A DNA stretch of 64,000 nt from Micromonospora rubida (GCF_009908295.1 NZ_JAAALO010000001.1:62001-126000); one strand, 5' to 3'. Positions 43,058-52,258 are shown, counted from the first letter of the stretch. Made by a program: numbers and translations. Notes: generated from the letters alone by a model not told the origin.

Positions 43058-43900
43058 TCAGCGCCGCCGGCAGACGTAACGGACCTCGGTGCCGGCCTGC
43101 ACCGGCGACGGCTCGACGATGTTGACCGTCGCCGTCTCCCGCGTCGCACCCACCCCGCTGAAGGACCACTTCAGGGGCAGCGCCACCGTCCGCTGCCCCC
43201 GCCCGACCCGCTCGCCGACGAGCGCCCCCGGCGTCGACCCGGAACGCAGCCACTGGTACCGGATCGTGCCGGCGTTGCCGTTGGTCCGCACCGTCGCGAC
43301 CACCTCCACCGTCACGTCACACCGGTCGCCGGCGGGCTCGGTCACCGCCACCACGACCCCTTCGACCACCAAGGGACTCAGCCGCTGCCAGACGAACAGC
43401 CCGACCGCCACCACCAACACCACCGTGACCAGGGTGGACAACACCGAGACGACCCGCCGCCACGGCGACCGGGGCCGCCGGGCCGGGCCCGACTGCCGCC
43501 AGGCCGGGGCAGCCGGCGCGACGCCCGGCACCCCCGGCCCGAACCGCACCTCGCCCCCCGACCCGCCGACGGTCGGCCCCGCCGCCGTGGCCGATGCGGC
43601 CCCGCCGGCCCCGATCGTGGGACCGGCAAAGCCCCCGGCGGTACGCGCAGAGCCGCCCCCGCCCCACGTCGCCTCCTGCTCGCCCGACCCGTGCGGCCAC
43701 ACCCCGCCCCCTGCGGGCGGCACAGCCGCAGGGACCGTACCGCCCAACCCGACCGTACGGCCGAGGTCCACCGTCCGGCCCAGGTCGGCGGTCGGCTCCC
43801 CCAGCCCCGATCCCGGCCCCGGCCGCCCCGAGCCGGACGGCACCCCGGGGCGCGCGCCACCGAGGGGCAGCGCCGTCGTCGGCTCGTTCGGATCGCTCAT
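43058..43900 (-). CDS. Single-pass membrane protein with LGRTV repeats
   Basis: 280 residues from ATG 43900. The N-terminal 145 residues are low-complexity Gly/Pro/Ala with a triple repeat DLGRTVDLGRTVGLGGTV at about 39-56. A basic stretch precedes one membrane helix (about 150-172), and a beta-rich extracellular domain with two Cys follows. The gene starts 35 bases after the kinase stop, so they are probably cotranscribed. Cytosolic threonines beside a kinase suggest it is a substrate or docking protein. No known family is assigned. Confidence 0.7.
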   Translation of the reverse strand: MSDPNEPTTALPLGGARPGVPSGSGRPGPGSGLGEPTADLGRTVDLGRTVGLGGTVPAAVPPAGGGVWPHGSGEQEATWGGGGSARTAGGFAGPTIGAGGAASATAAGPTVGGSGGEVRFGPGVPGVAPAAPAWRQSGPARRPRSPWRRVVSVLSTLVTVVLVVAVGLFVWQRLSPLVVEGVVVAVTEPAGDRCDVTVEVVATVRTNGNAGTIRYQWLRSGSTPGALVGERVGRGQRTVALPLKWSFSGVGATRETATVNIVEPSPVQAGTEVRYVCRRR

Positions 43901-43935
43901 CGCCAGCCTCCCGGCATCATCGTCGGCCGCCCCGC

Positions 43936-45612
43936 TCAGCCCGGCGTGCAGAACGACTGCAGGCTCACGTACGCCGGCCCACCCGACCCGGCCGAGTTGC
44001 CCGCGGCGTCGACGGCGGTGACCTGCACCGAAATACGCAGGCTGTCGGCGGGCGGGGCGAACGGGCCGAGGATGCCCTCGAACACGCCCCTGCCCACCGA
44101 CGACATGGACACCGTGCCCGACTCCCCACCGGACGTGTAGCGGAACGACACCCGCAGCCCGTCGGCACCCGACCGGTCGTCGGTGACCGTCACCGTGACC
44201 GGGGTCGACGTCGCCCCGTACGGGCAGCCCCTCGGATCCAGGGTGGTCCACCGGGTGCTCGGCGCCCCGACCGTAGGGGCGGAGACGTCCGGCGCCGGCG
44301 GGGTGCTGCCGGCCGACACGGTGGGGGTCGGCCTCGCCGTGCGGGTGGGCCGGCCCGTCGGCGTCGGGGGCCGGGTCGTCGGGGCGGCAGTCGTCGGCCC
44401 GCCGGTGGTCGGGGCGACGGCCGAGGGCGTCGGCGTGGTCACCGGCGGGGTCGGCGTGACCGGCGGCGGCGTGGCGGATCCGGAGACCGGGTCGACCGGC
44501 GCCGGCGGGGCGGCATCGCCCGCCACAGGCACCACGTCGGGTTCATCGCCGGAGGCGTACCAGTAGCCGACGCCACCGACCAGCACGGCCGCGACCAGGG
44601 CGCCGCCGATCAGGGCCGGGCGGGCCCGCCCGGTGCGCATCCGTCGACCGGTGCGGATCTCCCGACCCGCGCCCAGGCCGTCGTCCGACACGAGGACCGT
44701 GCTGGCCAGGCTGGTGCTGCCGCCCGAGGCGTCGGAGAACGGGAAGAACGCGGCCAACAGGGCGGCCCGTCGGGCCAGCTCGCGCACCCCACGCTCCTCC
44801 CAGTCCGCCCCGTACCCCTCGGCGGCGATCTGCTCCAGGATGCCGAGGAAGACGTGTGCCGGTTGGGGGCGTTCGGCGGGCAGCTTGGCCATCCCCCAAC
44901 GCAGCAGCTCGTGCACCGGCGGCGGAGCCGGGTCGGTGGGGACCGGCGCGTACGCGTGCTGCTCGCGCAGGGCCAGCAGACTACGGCCGTCGTAGGGAGG
45001 TCGACCGGTCAGGCACTCGAAGAAGGTGGCCGTGGCGGCGTAGATGTCGCAGGCCGGGGACGCCGCCGCGCCCGTCCACTGCTCCGGGGCCATGTAGCGG
45101 GGCGTGCCGGTCACCGTGGTGGCCGACTCCCGGCCGACCGGCATGGCGATGCCGAAGTCCGCGAGCTTGCTCTCCCCCTGGGCGGTGACCAGCACGTTCT
45201 CGGGCTTGTAGTCGCGGTGCACCACGCCCCGCGAGTGCGCGGCCGCGAGCCCGGCGAGGGACCCCTTGAGGACGCGGAGCGCGGCCTCCGGCCCGGTGGG
45301 CCCGTTGGCGCGCAGCATCTGCCGCAGCGACACCCCGTTGACCAGCTCCATCACGATCGCCGCGCCCCCGGGCGACTCTACGTACTCGTAGAGCCGGGAG
45401 ACGTTCGGATCGTCGATGTCGGCCAGCAGCCGGGCCTCGGCTCGGAAGGGATCGCGGAAGGCCGGGTCCGCGCCGAGGACGCCGACGAGGTACTTCACGG
45501 CGACCGGCGTGCCGGACGCGTCGTGGGTGGCGAGCACCACCCGCCCGGACGCGCCCGAGCCCAGCTCGCGCACCTCGGTGTAGCCGGACACCCGCCAGCT
45601 GTTCCCACTCAT
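43936..45612 (-). CDS. Membrane Ser/Thr protein kinase (PknB-like)
   Basis: 558 residues. The kinase domain (about 10-265) is complete: G-loop GSGASGRV from 18, VAVKYL with K40, the catalytic loop HRDYKPENV at 132-140, DFG at 152-154, and APEQW. A juxtamembrane segment, one membrane helix (about 332-353), a long Pro/Thr linker and an extracellular beta domain ending in Cys follow. The extracellular domain has no PASTA repeats, so its ligand is unknown. It leads the group with the LGRTV and DRTQVV proteins. Confidence 0.93.
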   Translation of the reverse strand: MSGNSWRVSGYTEVRELGSGASGRVVLATHDASGTPVAVKYLVGVLGADPAFRDPFRAEARLLADIDDPNVSRLYEYVESPGGAAIVMELVNGVSLRQMLRANGPTGPEAALRVLKGSLAGLAAAHSRGVVHRDYKPENVLVTAQGESKLADFGIAMPVGRESATTVTGTPRYMAPEQWTGAAASPACDIYAATATFFECLTGRPPYDGRSLLALREQHAYAPVPTDPAPPPVHELLRWGMAKLPAERPQPAHVFLGILEQIAAEGYGADWEERGVRELARRAALLAAFFPFSDASGGSTSLASTVLVSDDGLGAGREIRTGRRMRTGRARPALIGGALVAAVLVGGVGYWYASGDEPDVVPVAGDAAPPAPVDPVSGSATPPPVTPTPPVTTPTPSAVAPTTGGPTTAAPTTRPPTPTGRPTRTARPTPTVSAGSTPPAPDVSAPTVGAPSTRWTTLDPRGCPYGATSTPVTVTVTDDRSGADGLRVSFRYTSGGESGTVSMSSVGRGVFEGILGPFAPPADSLRISVQVTAVDAAGNSAGSGGPAYVSLQSFCTPG

Positions 45613-45961
45613 TGGACGGTCTCCACGGCTCTTCCGGATTTATGCCCGGCACACAGGGACGCCGCTCATTGTGGCGGGCGCTGTCCAGTCCGCCATCGGC
45701 GCAACGGTTGTATCCCCCGCGCTGCGTGTCGGTGCCTTGTTGGTGGTCCGTTTACCTTGACTGTGGGCGGCACCCCTCCCCCTAAGGCATCCTAGGAAGC
45801 TAGGTGTACGGGTAAGCGGGCTGTGGCGACCATCCGCACCGGCGCCGACTCCCTGCCGGTCACCTCTGGTGCTGCGCGCCGGCCGGAAATATCCTCCACC
45901 TCATGCGTTGCCCCTGAAGCTCCTTTTCACCCCGGCCGTCGTCGGCCACAGAGGAGATGTC
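45613..45961. other. Divergent intergenic region, kinase and amidase
   Basis: 349 bases with no gene. A TTGACT at 45757-45762 and an inverted repeat CCTAG-GAAG-CTAGG at 45791-45804 lie on the amidase side. A GGAAA-N17-GTT sequence at about 45885 is close to the ECF pattern but one base short, and I do not call it a promoter. Confidence 0.4.
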
Positions 45962-47092
45962 ATGCACTTCGACCACCCCGAGCTGGACCGCCGCACCCTG
46001 TTGCGGGCCGGACTCGGCGCGGCGGCTGTCGCCGTCGTCGGCACGGAACTCGCGTTCCCCGCCGCCGCGCAGGCGTCCGGATCGGACGTCGACTGGATCA
46101 TCAGCTGCGACGAGTGGGGCGCCCGGCCGCCGGCCGGCTCCCTGCCGCTCAGCGCCATCGCCACCAACAAGATCATCGTGCACCACATGGCGTTCCCGAA
46201 CGTCACCGACTACTCGCGGGAACAGGCCGTGAAGCTGGCCCGGGACTGCCAGGACCTGCACATGGACGGCAACGGCTGGTCCGACACCGGCCAGCACTTC
46301 ACCGTCAGCCGGGGCGGGCACGTGCTGGAGGGCCGGCGCGGCAGCCTCGAGCGGCTGGCCGTCGGCGACCGACAGGTGATCTCGGCGCACTGCCCCGGGG
46401 AGAACGGCCGCGCCATCGGCATCGAGAACGAGGGCACGTACGTCACCGAGACGCCGCCGCAGGAGCTGCTGGACTCGCTGGTCCAGCTCTGCGCCACAAT
46501 CGGCCGCCGGTACGGCCTGCACGCCCACGACATCTTCGGGCACTGGGACTTCCGCGCCACCGCGTGCCCGGGAGCGGCGTTCTACCGGCAGTTCCCGGAA
46601 CTGCGCCGACGGGTCTTCCACGAGCTGGGCACCAACATCGGCGACGTGCCGGCCCGCCGCTGGCCGGACCTGTGGCGGTTCGTCAACTCCCCCACCGTGC
46701 GGGTGGCGCAGTACCTGCTCACCCACCGCGGCTACGTCGTGCCGGTGAACGGCACGTTCGACGCCGCGACCGTCGCCGCCGTGCAGGACTGGCAGGCCCG
46801 CAACGGCATCCCCGTCGACATCGACGCCACCATCACCGCGCCGACGTGGGAGACCCTCGCCCCCGAGCTGGACAAGAAAGCCACCGGCGCCCCGGTCAGC
46901 GCGGTGCAGTTCATCCTCAACTCGAAGGGCTACGCCGACGTCGCGGTGACCGGCGAGTTCGACCACGCCACCATGAAGGCCGTCCAGGACCTCCAGCGGC
47001 TGCACGGCCTGACCCCGAACGGCAAGGTCAGCACGAGCACCTGGTGCGCGCTCGTCGGCGGCGTGGTCCGCCAGTCGTTCCAGGCGGGCTGA
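45962..47092 (+). CDS. Tat-exported N-acetylmuramoyl-L-alanine amidase with peptidoglycan-binding repeats
   Basis: 376 residues from ATG 45962 behind GAGGAG; an upstream in-frame ATG at 45869 is rejected because the twin-arginine motif DRRTLLRAG (R10-R11) would be internal. The amidase_2 (PGRP) domain covers about 44-230, with zinc ligands H74 or H75 in IIVHHMAF, His in IFGHWDFRATACPGAAF and the Cys there. Two PG_binding_1 repeats follow (VRVAQYLLTHRGY and VSAVQFILNSKGY). It cleaves the peptide from muramic acid in the cell wall. Confidence 0.92.
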   Translation: MHFDHPELDRRTLLRAGLGAAAVAVVGTELAFPAAAQASGSDVDWIISCDEWGARPPAGSLPLSAIATNKIIVHHMAFPNVTDYSREQAVKLARDCQDLHMDGNGWSDTGQHFTVSRGGHVLEGRRGSLERLAVGDRQVISAHCPGENGRAIGIENEGTYVTETPPQELLDSLVQLCATIGRRYGLHAHDIFGHWDFRATACPGAAFYRQFPELRRRVFHELGTNIGDVPARRWPDLWRFVNSPTVRVAQYLLTHRGYVVPVNGTFDAATVAAVQDWQARNGIPVDIDATITAPTWETLAPELDKKATGAPVSAVQFILNSKGYADVAVTGEFDHATMKAVQDLQRLHGLTPNGKVSTSTWCALVGGVVRQSFQAG

Positions 47093-47104
47093 CCGGCCCA
47101 CGGC

Positions 47105-47144
47105 CGTGGTGGGGCGGGTCCGGCCGTGGTCCGGCCCCACCACG
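47105..47144. terminator. Bidirectional hairpin between amidase and helR
   Basis: Perfect 11-base arms CGTGGTGGGGC and GCCCCACCACG around an 18-base loop, between two convergent genes. Confidence 0.65.
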
Positions 47145-47198
47145 CACGCCGGGGCGCCCGTAGCAGGCCGCGGGACGCGGGGGCGGCACCTCGGCCGG

Positions 47199-49244
47199 TC
47201 AGCCGCGCAGCGCCGCCGGCAGGGGCCGGTGGTGGACGATGTCCAGTCGGGACACCGCCCTGGTCAGGGCCACGTACAGCCGGTGCGGGCCACGCGCCTC
47301 GGCGGCCACGATGTCCGCCGGCTCGACCAGCACCACGTGGTCGTACTCCAGGCCTTTGGCCAGGGTCACGGGCAGCAGGGTGACCCTGGCCGACGGATCC
47401 ACCTCGTCCACCCCGGCGGCCGGGACGCCGGCGGCGCGCAGCGGGCCGGCGAGCCGCGTGACGGCCGCGTCGACGCCGATGACCGCGACCGAGCCCGCGT
47501 ACCCGAGCGCCTCCCGGACCGCGTCGAGGACGCCGGCGTCCAGGTCGTCGGCGTGATGTACGCGCAGGTGGCCGTCGGCACGGACGGACCGGGTCGGCGG
47601 CACGTCCACGCCGAGCGTCCCGAGCAGCCGGTTGGCCGGCGCCAGCACCGCGCCGGGCACCCGGAATCCCGCGGTCAGCGGCACGACCCGGGCCGTGGGC
47701 CGGCCCAGGTGGGTCAGCTGGTCGGGCCAGCTCCGCGCCGCCCACGGCGTCGTGCCCTGGGCCAGGTCGCCGAGCACGGTGAGGGAGCCGTGGACGCTGC
47801 GGCGGGCGAGGGCGCGGCACTGCATCGGCGAGAGGTCCTGCGCCTCGTCGACGATGACGTGGCCGTATCCGGGGGGATGCTCGATCAGCCCGGCGACCTC
47901 GTCGAGCAGGACGAGGTCGGCCACGGACCAGCGGGCGGTCCGGGCGCCGCGCGGGCGGGTCCAGCGGACGGCGTTCTGTTCGTCGGCGGTGAGCGTCCCG
48001 TCGGCCGCCTCGGCGAGCGCATCCGGGTCACCGAGCAGCCTCGCGAGCAGTTCCTCCGGGCGCACTGCGGGCCAGGCCCGGTCGAGGAGGTCGCGGACCG
48101 GGGCGCAGCGGCCCACCCGCCGCGCCCAGGCGACGCCGGACAGCTCCACGCGTCGCTCGGCCTGTCGTTGCAGCAGGCCCACGACCCGGGACCGCAGCCG
48201 CTCCCGGCCGATCCCGTAGGGCGGGGACTCCCGCCGAATCTCGGCGACCAGTCCGGCGACGGCCCCGGCGGGCAACCGCCAGCGGTAGGACCCGTCGGGC
48301 ACGGTGAGTGCCTCGGCGGGTACGCGAAGGCGTCCGTACAGCGCCCGGTCGAGCACGGCGGCCATCCGGATGTCGTGCTTGACGGCGGCCGCGGCATCGT
48401 CGTCGACGACGGTGGCCGCGATCGGGTGCCGGGCCAGGAGGTCCTCCAGGGTCCGCTGGTCGACGTCGACCTCGCCGAGCGCGGGCAGCACGGCCGAGAC
48501 GTACCGCAGGAAGGCCGGGTTCGGGCCGATCACCAGCACCCCGGTGCGGCCGAGCTGCCGCCGGTGGGTGTAGAGCAGCCAGGCGGCGCGGTGCAGCCCC
48601 ACGGCGGTCTTGCCGGTGCCGGGCGCGCCTTGGACGCAGACGGACGTGTCGAGGCCGGCGCGGACCAGCTCGTCCTGTTCGGGCTGGATGGTGGCGACGA
48701 TGTCGCGCATCGGGCCGATCCGGGGACGCTCGATCTCCGCCGCCACGAGCCGGCTGCCGCCGCCGAGTTCCTCCCCCCGGTCGAGGTGCTCGTCCTCGAA
48801 CCCGGTCAGCCGGGCCGGGGCCGGCGGGGCCGAGCTCCACCCGTACCGGCGGCGGACCGCGACGCCGAGATGGTCCCGGGCGGTGGCCCGGTAGAAGGTA
48901 CGCGACACCGGCGCCCGCCAGTCGATGACGAGCGGGTGGCCGGCCTCGTCGGTGATGTGGCGGCGGCCGAGATGGTAGCGCTGGCCGGCGTGCTCGCCCG
49001 CCTCGGCGGCGACGCCGAACCGGAGGCGGCCGAAGTAGGGCGGAGCGTCCGGCTCCTCGGCGAGTTCCTTGGCGTGGGTCCGCAGCATCCGGCCGAGGGT
49101 CTCGGCGGTCCACCGGTCGCCGGCCACGTCCGCGCCGGTGGCCACCCGGTGCCGGGCGGTGTCGCGCATCCGGGCGAGCGCGGCGCGGGTCGCGGCCAGG
49201 TGCGCCTGCTCCCGCGCGAGTTCCCGGTCTACCCGGTCGTCCAT
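47199..49244 (-). CDS. helR: HelR-like RNA polymerase-associated helicase (rifamycin-protection family)
   Basis: 681 residues, UvrD/HelD-like superfamily 1 motor. Walker A is GAPGTGKT at 206-213 and Walker B VIVDEAQDLSPMQ near 460; a coiled-coil N-terminal arm (about 1-65) and the late motif VTLAKGLEYDHVVLVE complete the HelD layout. Actinomycete HelR proteins of this layout displace rifamycin from RNA polymerase. The gene is divergent from a TetR regulator with a palindrome between them, so it is probably inducible. The specific rifamycin role is inferred from the family. Confidence 0.82.
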   Translation of the reverse strand: MDDRVDRELAREQAHLAATRAALARMRDTARHRVATGADVAGDRWTAETLGRMLRTHAKELAEEPDAPPYFGRLRFGVAAEAGEHAGQRYHLGRRHITDEAGHPLVIDWRAPVSRTFYRATARDHLGVAVRRRYGWSSAPPAPARLTGFEDEHLDRGEELGGGSRLVAAEIERPRIGPMRDIVATIQPEQDELVRAGLDTSVCVQGAPGTGKTAVGLHRAAWLLYTHRRQLGRTGVLVIGPNPAFLRYVSAVLPALGEVDVDQRTLEDLLARHPIAATVVDDDAAAAVKHDIRMAAVLDRALYGRLRVPAEALTVPDGSYRWRLPAGAVAGLVAEIRRESPPYGIGRERLRSRVVGLLQRQAERRVELSGVAWARRVGRCAPVRDLLDRAWPAVRPEELLARLLGDPDALAEAADGTLTADEQNAVRWTRPRGARTARWSVADLVLLDEVAGLIEHPPGYGHVIVDEAQDLSPMQCRALARRSVHGSLTVLGDLAQGTTPWAARSWPDQLTHLGRPTARVVPLTAGFRVPGAVLAPANRLLGTLGVDVPPTRSVRADGHLRVHHADDLDAGVLDAVREALGYAGSVAVIGVDAAVTRLAGPLRAAGVPAAGVDEVDPSARVTLLPVTLAKGLEYDHVVLVEPADIVAAEARGPHRLYVALTRAVSRLDIVHHRPLPAALRG

Positions 49245-49275
49245 GGCAACCTCCGATGAAATGACTTGACCGGGT

Positions 49276-49294
49276 TAACACTCTAACCGAGTTA
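49276..49294. promoter_or_regulatory. Palindromic operator between helR and TetR genes
   Basis: The 19-base imperfect palindrome TAAC-ACTCTAACCGA-GTTA has outer arms TAAC and GTTA and matches its reverse complement at 13 of 19 positions. It lies in the 90-base divergent gap, the expected place for the operator of the TetR protein. Confidence 0.55.
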
Positions 49295-49299
49295 TGGAA

Positions 49300-49327
49300 T
49301 TGACCCGGTATCGGTCGCTGGTAGCCT
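49300..49327 (+). promoter_or_regulatory. Candidate promoter of the TetR gene, leaderless
   Basis: TTGACC at 49300-49305 and TAGCCT at 49322-49327, 16 bases apart. Transcription would begin about at the GTG 49335, so the mRNA is likely leaderless. Confidence 0.45.
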
Positions 49328-49334
49328 GGGCCGC

Positions 49335-50012
49335 GTGACCGGAGAGCAGGGACTGCGCGAACGCAAGCGGCAGCGCACCCACGACGCGATCTCGGCGGCG
49401 GCGATCTCGCTGTTCGTCGAGCGAGGCTTCGACCGGGTGTCGGTCGCCGAGGTGGCCGCGGCGGCGGAGGTCTCCAAGCCGACGCTGTTCAAGTACTTCG
49501 CCACGAAGGAGGACCTGGTCCTACACCGGATCGCCGACCACCGGGGCGAGTCGGCCCGGGTGGTGCGCGGCCGACACCCGGGCGAGGCGCCGCTCGCCGC
49601 GCTGCGCCGGCACTTCCTCGACGGGCTGGACCGCCACGACCCGGTCACCGGTCTCAACGACGACCCGCGGGTGCTGGCGTACCACGGGATGGTCTTCTCG
49701 ACCCCGAGCCTCGCCGCCCGGCTGGCCGGGCACGCCGCCGCCGAGGAGGCGGTGCTGGCCGACGCCCTCGACGACGCCGCCGGCGCGCGCGGCGACGAGC
49801 GGGGACGGCCGGCGGCCGGGGCCCGGCCCGACGGGCTGACCGGCCGGCTCGCGGCGGCACAGATCGTCGCGGCGCAGCGGGTGCTCGCGCGGGACAACTG
49901 GCGCCGTCTCACCGAGGGGCACACCGCCGCGCGGGCACACCCGGAGGCGGTCGCCGCCGCCGACCACGCCTTCACGCTGCTCGGCGCCGGCCTGGCCCCG
50001 TACCGGGGCTGA
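49335..50012 (+). CDS. TetR-family transcriptional regulator
   Basis: 225 residues from GTG 49335. The N-terminal HTH reads ISLFVERGFDRVSVAEVAAA and EVSKPTLFKYFATKEDLVL. The C-terminal ligand domain is Ala-rich helical. It is divergent from helR over a 90-base gap that holds a palindromic site, so it likely represses helR and itself. Ligand unknown; a rifamycin-like compound is a possibility by context. Confidence 0.9.
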   Translation: MTGEQGLRERKRQRTHDAISAAAISLFVERGFDRVSVAEVAAAAEVSKPTLFKYFATKEDLVLHRIADHRGESARVVRGRHPGEAPLAALRRHFLDGLDRHDPVTGLNDDPRVLAYHGMVFSTPSLAARLAGHAAAEEAVLADALDDAAGARGDERGRPAAGARPDGLTGRLAAAQIVAAQRVLARDNWRRLTEGHTAARAHPEAVAAADHAFTLLGAGLAPYRG

Positions 50013-50088
50013 ACCACGTGGTGCCGGAGTGAGCGTGGTCATAACGACTGGACGCCCGGCCCGGTGCCGTTGCTAGGCTCCCCACCAG

Positions 50089-50203
50089 GTCATGAGCGCC
50101 AGCGTCAAGCCCCGGCTCGCTGGCCGGCAACCCTCCTCCGCGGTGGGGTGCCCCGGGTGAAGACCAGGCACCGGAGTGTCCCCGGTGCAAGCGTGGCCTG
50201 GTC
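50089..50203 (+). ncRNA. SAM-IV riboswitch aptamer
   Basis: The core GCCAGCGTCAAGCCCCGGC, then TGGCCGGCAACCCTCC and GCGGTGGGGTGCC, has the conserved SAM-I/IV features including GGCAACC. The closing helix GACCAGGC (50162-50169) pairs with GCCTGGTC (50196-50203) around a nested stem. The S-adenosylmethionine-binding family occurs in actinomycetes upstream of sulfur metabolism genes. It precedes a leader-peptide gene and an ABC importer. Confidence 0.88.
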
Positions 50204-50204
50204 C

Positions 50205-50225
50205 CCAGGTCAACACCGACCTTGG
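50205..50225 (+). promoter_or_regulatory. Hairpin covering the leader-peptide ribosome site
   Basis: CCAGGTC (50205-50211) pairs with GACCTTGG (50218-50225) with one bulge around a six-base loop. The hairpin buries part of the TTGGAGA ribosome site of the leader ORF at 50232. This is a plausible expression platform for translational control by the riboswitch. Confidence 0.55.
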
Positions 50226-50231
50226 AGAGCC

Positions 50232-50375
50232 ATGTCTGCTCGTCCTTACGTCCTGCTCGGTGCCGCCCGCTCGGCACCGGCCGCGTCACCATCCCGCCCC
50301 GCGCTGATCAGGCGTCGGCACGTGGACCTGATGCGGGTGTGCAGCGACGGCTGTCGCCGGCACGCGGCGCGCTGA
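50232..50375 (+). CDS. Cysteine-type leader peptide (47 aa)
   Basis: ATG 50232 follows GGAGA. The C-terminal part RRRHVDLMRVCSDGC is the form of the actinomycete leader peptides with an RRHVDL core and adjacent Cys codons found upstream of sulfur-assimilation genes. The ribosome would pause at those Cys codons when charged tRNA-Cys is low. The ORF ends about 100 bases before the importer operon. The peptide has no other domain and is probably not functional as a protein. Confidence 0.75.
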   Translation: MSARPYVLLGAARSAPAASPSRPALIRRRHVDLMRVCSDGCRRHAAR

Positions 50376-50477
50376 GCGCCTCCCCTCTTCCGCAGTAGCC
50401 CCTTCCGCGGCGCCCCACCGGCGTGCCGCGTCCGGCGGTGTGCCGTCCGCGCGCCGCCCTCATCCCAGGAGACACCT

Positions 50478-51371
50478 GTGCGATTCCTCCCTGCCCTGAC
50501 CAGGTTCGCCGCGCTGGGCGTCGCGGCCGTCGTCGGCGCCGCCGCCCTCACCGCCTGTGGCGACGACACCCCGGCCGCCGCCGAGAACCCGTACGGCCTG
50601 GTGCAGCCCGGCGTGCTGCGGGCCGGCACCCTCACCGACGCGCCGCCGAACGTGTACCTGAAGGACGGAAAGTTCACCGGCTTCGACAACGACCTGCTCA
50701 CCGCGGTCGCGGCGAAGATCGGCCTGAAGGTGGAGTTCGTCGGCACCGACTTCTCCGCGCTGCTGTCGCAGGTCAACAACCGCAAGTTCGACGTGGGCAG
50801 CTCCTCGATCACCATCACCGAGGCGCGGAAGAAGACCGTCGACTTCGGCAACGGCTACGACTTCGGCTACTTCGGACTGGACGTACCGGCCGGCTCCCCG
50901 ATCACCGGCTTCGACCAGCTCGCCGGCAAGCGGGTGGTGGTCGTGCAGGGCACCGTGCAGGACGACTACGCCACCGGCCAGAAACTGGACCCGGTGCGGG
51001 TGCCGGACTACAACGGAGCGCTCAACCAGCTCAAGGCGGGCACCGCCGACGCCTGGATCGCCCCGGCCGAGATCGGCGAGAAGTCCGCCGCCGACAGCGG
51101 CGGGAAGATCACGGTGGCCGCGAAGCAGCTCAGCCCCACCCCGACCGCGTACGCGGTGGCCAAGGGCAACGACGCGCTGCGCGCGGCGCTGGACAAGGGT
51201 CTCGACGAGGTCATCGCCGACGGCACGTGGAGCCGGTTGCAGGAGCAGTACTACCCGGGCCGGCCGGTCCCGGCGGACTTCAAGCCGGGCAGCGGCTCGG
51301 TTCCGGTGCCGGGCGCATCGGCTGCGGCCCCGGCCGGGTCCGCCGCGCCGTCGGCGTCGGCGTCGTCCTGA
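50478..51371 (+). CDS. Amino-acid ABC transporter substrate-binding lipoprotein
   Basis: 297 residues from GTG 50478 with AGGAGA upstream. The lipobox ALTACG has the lipidated Cys at residue 27. The mature part belongs to periplasmic-binding family 3 (polar amino acids): RAGTLTDAPP, GFDNDLLTAVAAKIGL, DVGSSSITITEARKKTVDF and the hinge region follow in order. The C-terminus is a Pro/Ala/Ser tail. The upstream SAM riboswitch and Cys leader suggest a sulfur amino acid such as cystine or methionine. Confidence 0.88.
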   Translation: MRFLPALTRFAALGVAAVVGAAALTACGDDTPAAAENPYGLVQPGVLRAGTLTDAPPNVYLKDGKFTGFDNDLLTAVAAKIGLKVEFVGTDFSALLSQVNNRKFDVGSSSITITEARKKTVDFGNGYDFGYFGLDVPAGSPITGFDQLAGKRVVVVQGTVQDDYATGQKLDPVRVPDYNGALNQLKAGTADAWIAPAEIGEKSAADSGGKITVAAKQLSPTPTAYAVAKGNDALRAALDKGLDEVIADGTWSRLQEQYYPGRPVPADFKPGSGSVPVPGASAAAPAGSAAPSASASS

Positions 51372-51451
51372 GTACGCGGGCGTGACGGCACGGGCGACGA
51401 CGAGCCGACGGTACGGATGACCAGCGAGCGGGGCGGACGGGAAGACGACTG

Positions 51452-52258
51452 ATGGATCCACTGAGCACCCTGTGGGAGACCTTCTTCGACTGGGACTCCA
51501 TGCGTGCGGCGCTGCCCGAGATGCTGACCGTCGGGCTGCCCAACACGCTGATCCTGGCGATCTCGGCCGCCCTGCTCGGCTCGCTGCTGGGCATGCTGCT
51601 GGCGGTCGCGGGCATCTCGCGTACCCGGTGGTTGCGCTGGCCGGCGCGGGTGTACACGGACGTCTTCCGCGGCCTGCCGGCGGCGGCGACGATCCTGCTC
51701 ATCGGCGTCGGCCTGGCGCCGCTGGGCATGCAGGTGTGGGGGCCGAACCCGTACCCGCTGGGCATCCTGGCGCTGTCGCTGATCGCGTCGGCGTACATCG
51801 GGGAGATCTTCCGGGCCGGCATCCAGAGCGTGGAGGCCGCCCAGCTGGAGGGGGCCCGGGCGCTGGGGTTCTCCTGGGGCGAGGCGATGCGGCTGGTGAT
51901 CATCCCGCAGGGGGTCCGCCGGGTGCTGCCGGCCTGGGTGAACCAGCTCATCGCCCTGATCAAGGACTCCAGCCTGGTCTACTTCCTCGGCCTGGTGGCC
52001 AGCCAGCGGGAGCTGTTCCGGATCGGGCAGGACCACGCGGCGACCACCGGAAACGAGTCGGCGCTGCTGCTGGCGGGCCTGTTCTACCTGACGCTGACCG
52101 TGCCGCTGACCCACGCGGTGAACTGGATCGACCGGCGGCTGCGGCAGGGCCGGCCCGCCACGGCGGCCGAGGACGACGACGCGCTGGCGCTCGCCGGGCA
52201 GAACGCGCTGCCCGGCGACGCTGCCGCCCGCGCGAGCACGGGAAGGGACGAGCGATGA
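51452..52258 (+). CDS. Amino-acid ABC transporter permease
   Basis: 268 residues from ATG 51452. Five or so membrane helices of the HisM/GlnP type are evident, and the cytosolic EAA loop reads [19 protein letters not shown]. The next gene's ATG 52255 overlaps the stop (ATGA), so the pair is coupled. It is the channel subunit of the importer with the lipoprotein upstream. Confidence 0.92.
   Translation: MDPLSTLWETFFDWDSMRAALPEMLTVGLPNTLILAISAALLGSLLGMLLAVAGISRTRWLRWPARVYTDVFRGLPAAATILLIGVGLAPLGMQVWGPNPYPLGILALSLIASAYIGEIFRAGIQSVEAAQLEGARALGFSWGEAMRLVIIPQGVRRVLPAWVNQLIALIKDSSLVYFLGLVASQRELFRIGQDHAATTGNESALLLAGLFYLTLTVPLTHAVNWIDRRLRQGRPATAAEDDDALALAGQNALPGDAAARASTGRDER

Noticed and set aside
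45885..45915. ECF-type promoter before the amidase
   Set aside because: The spacing is one base short and the -35 is GGAAA.
49245..49334. Rifamycin-associated element before helR
   Set aside because: The palindrome present is a TetR-type site; I do not see the known element.
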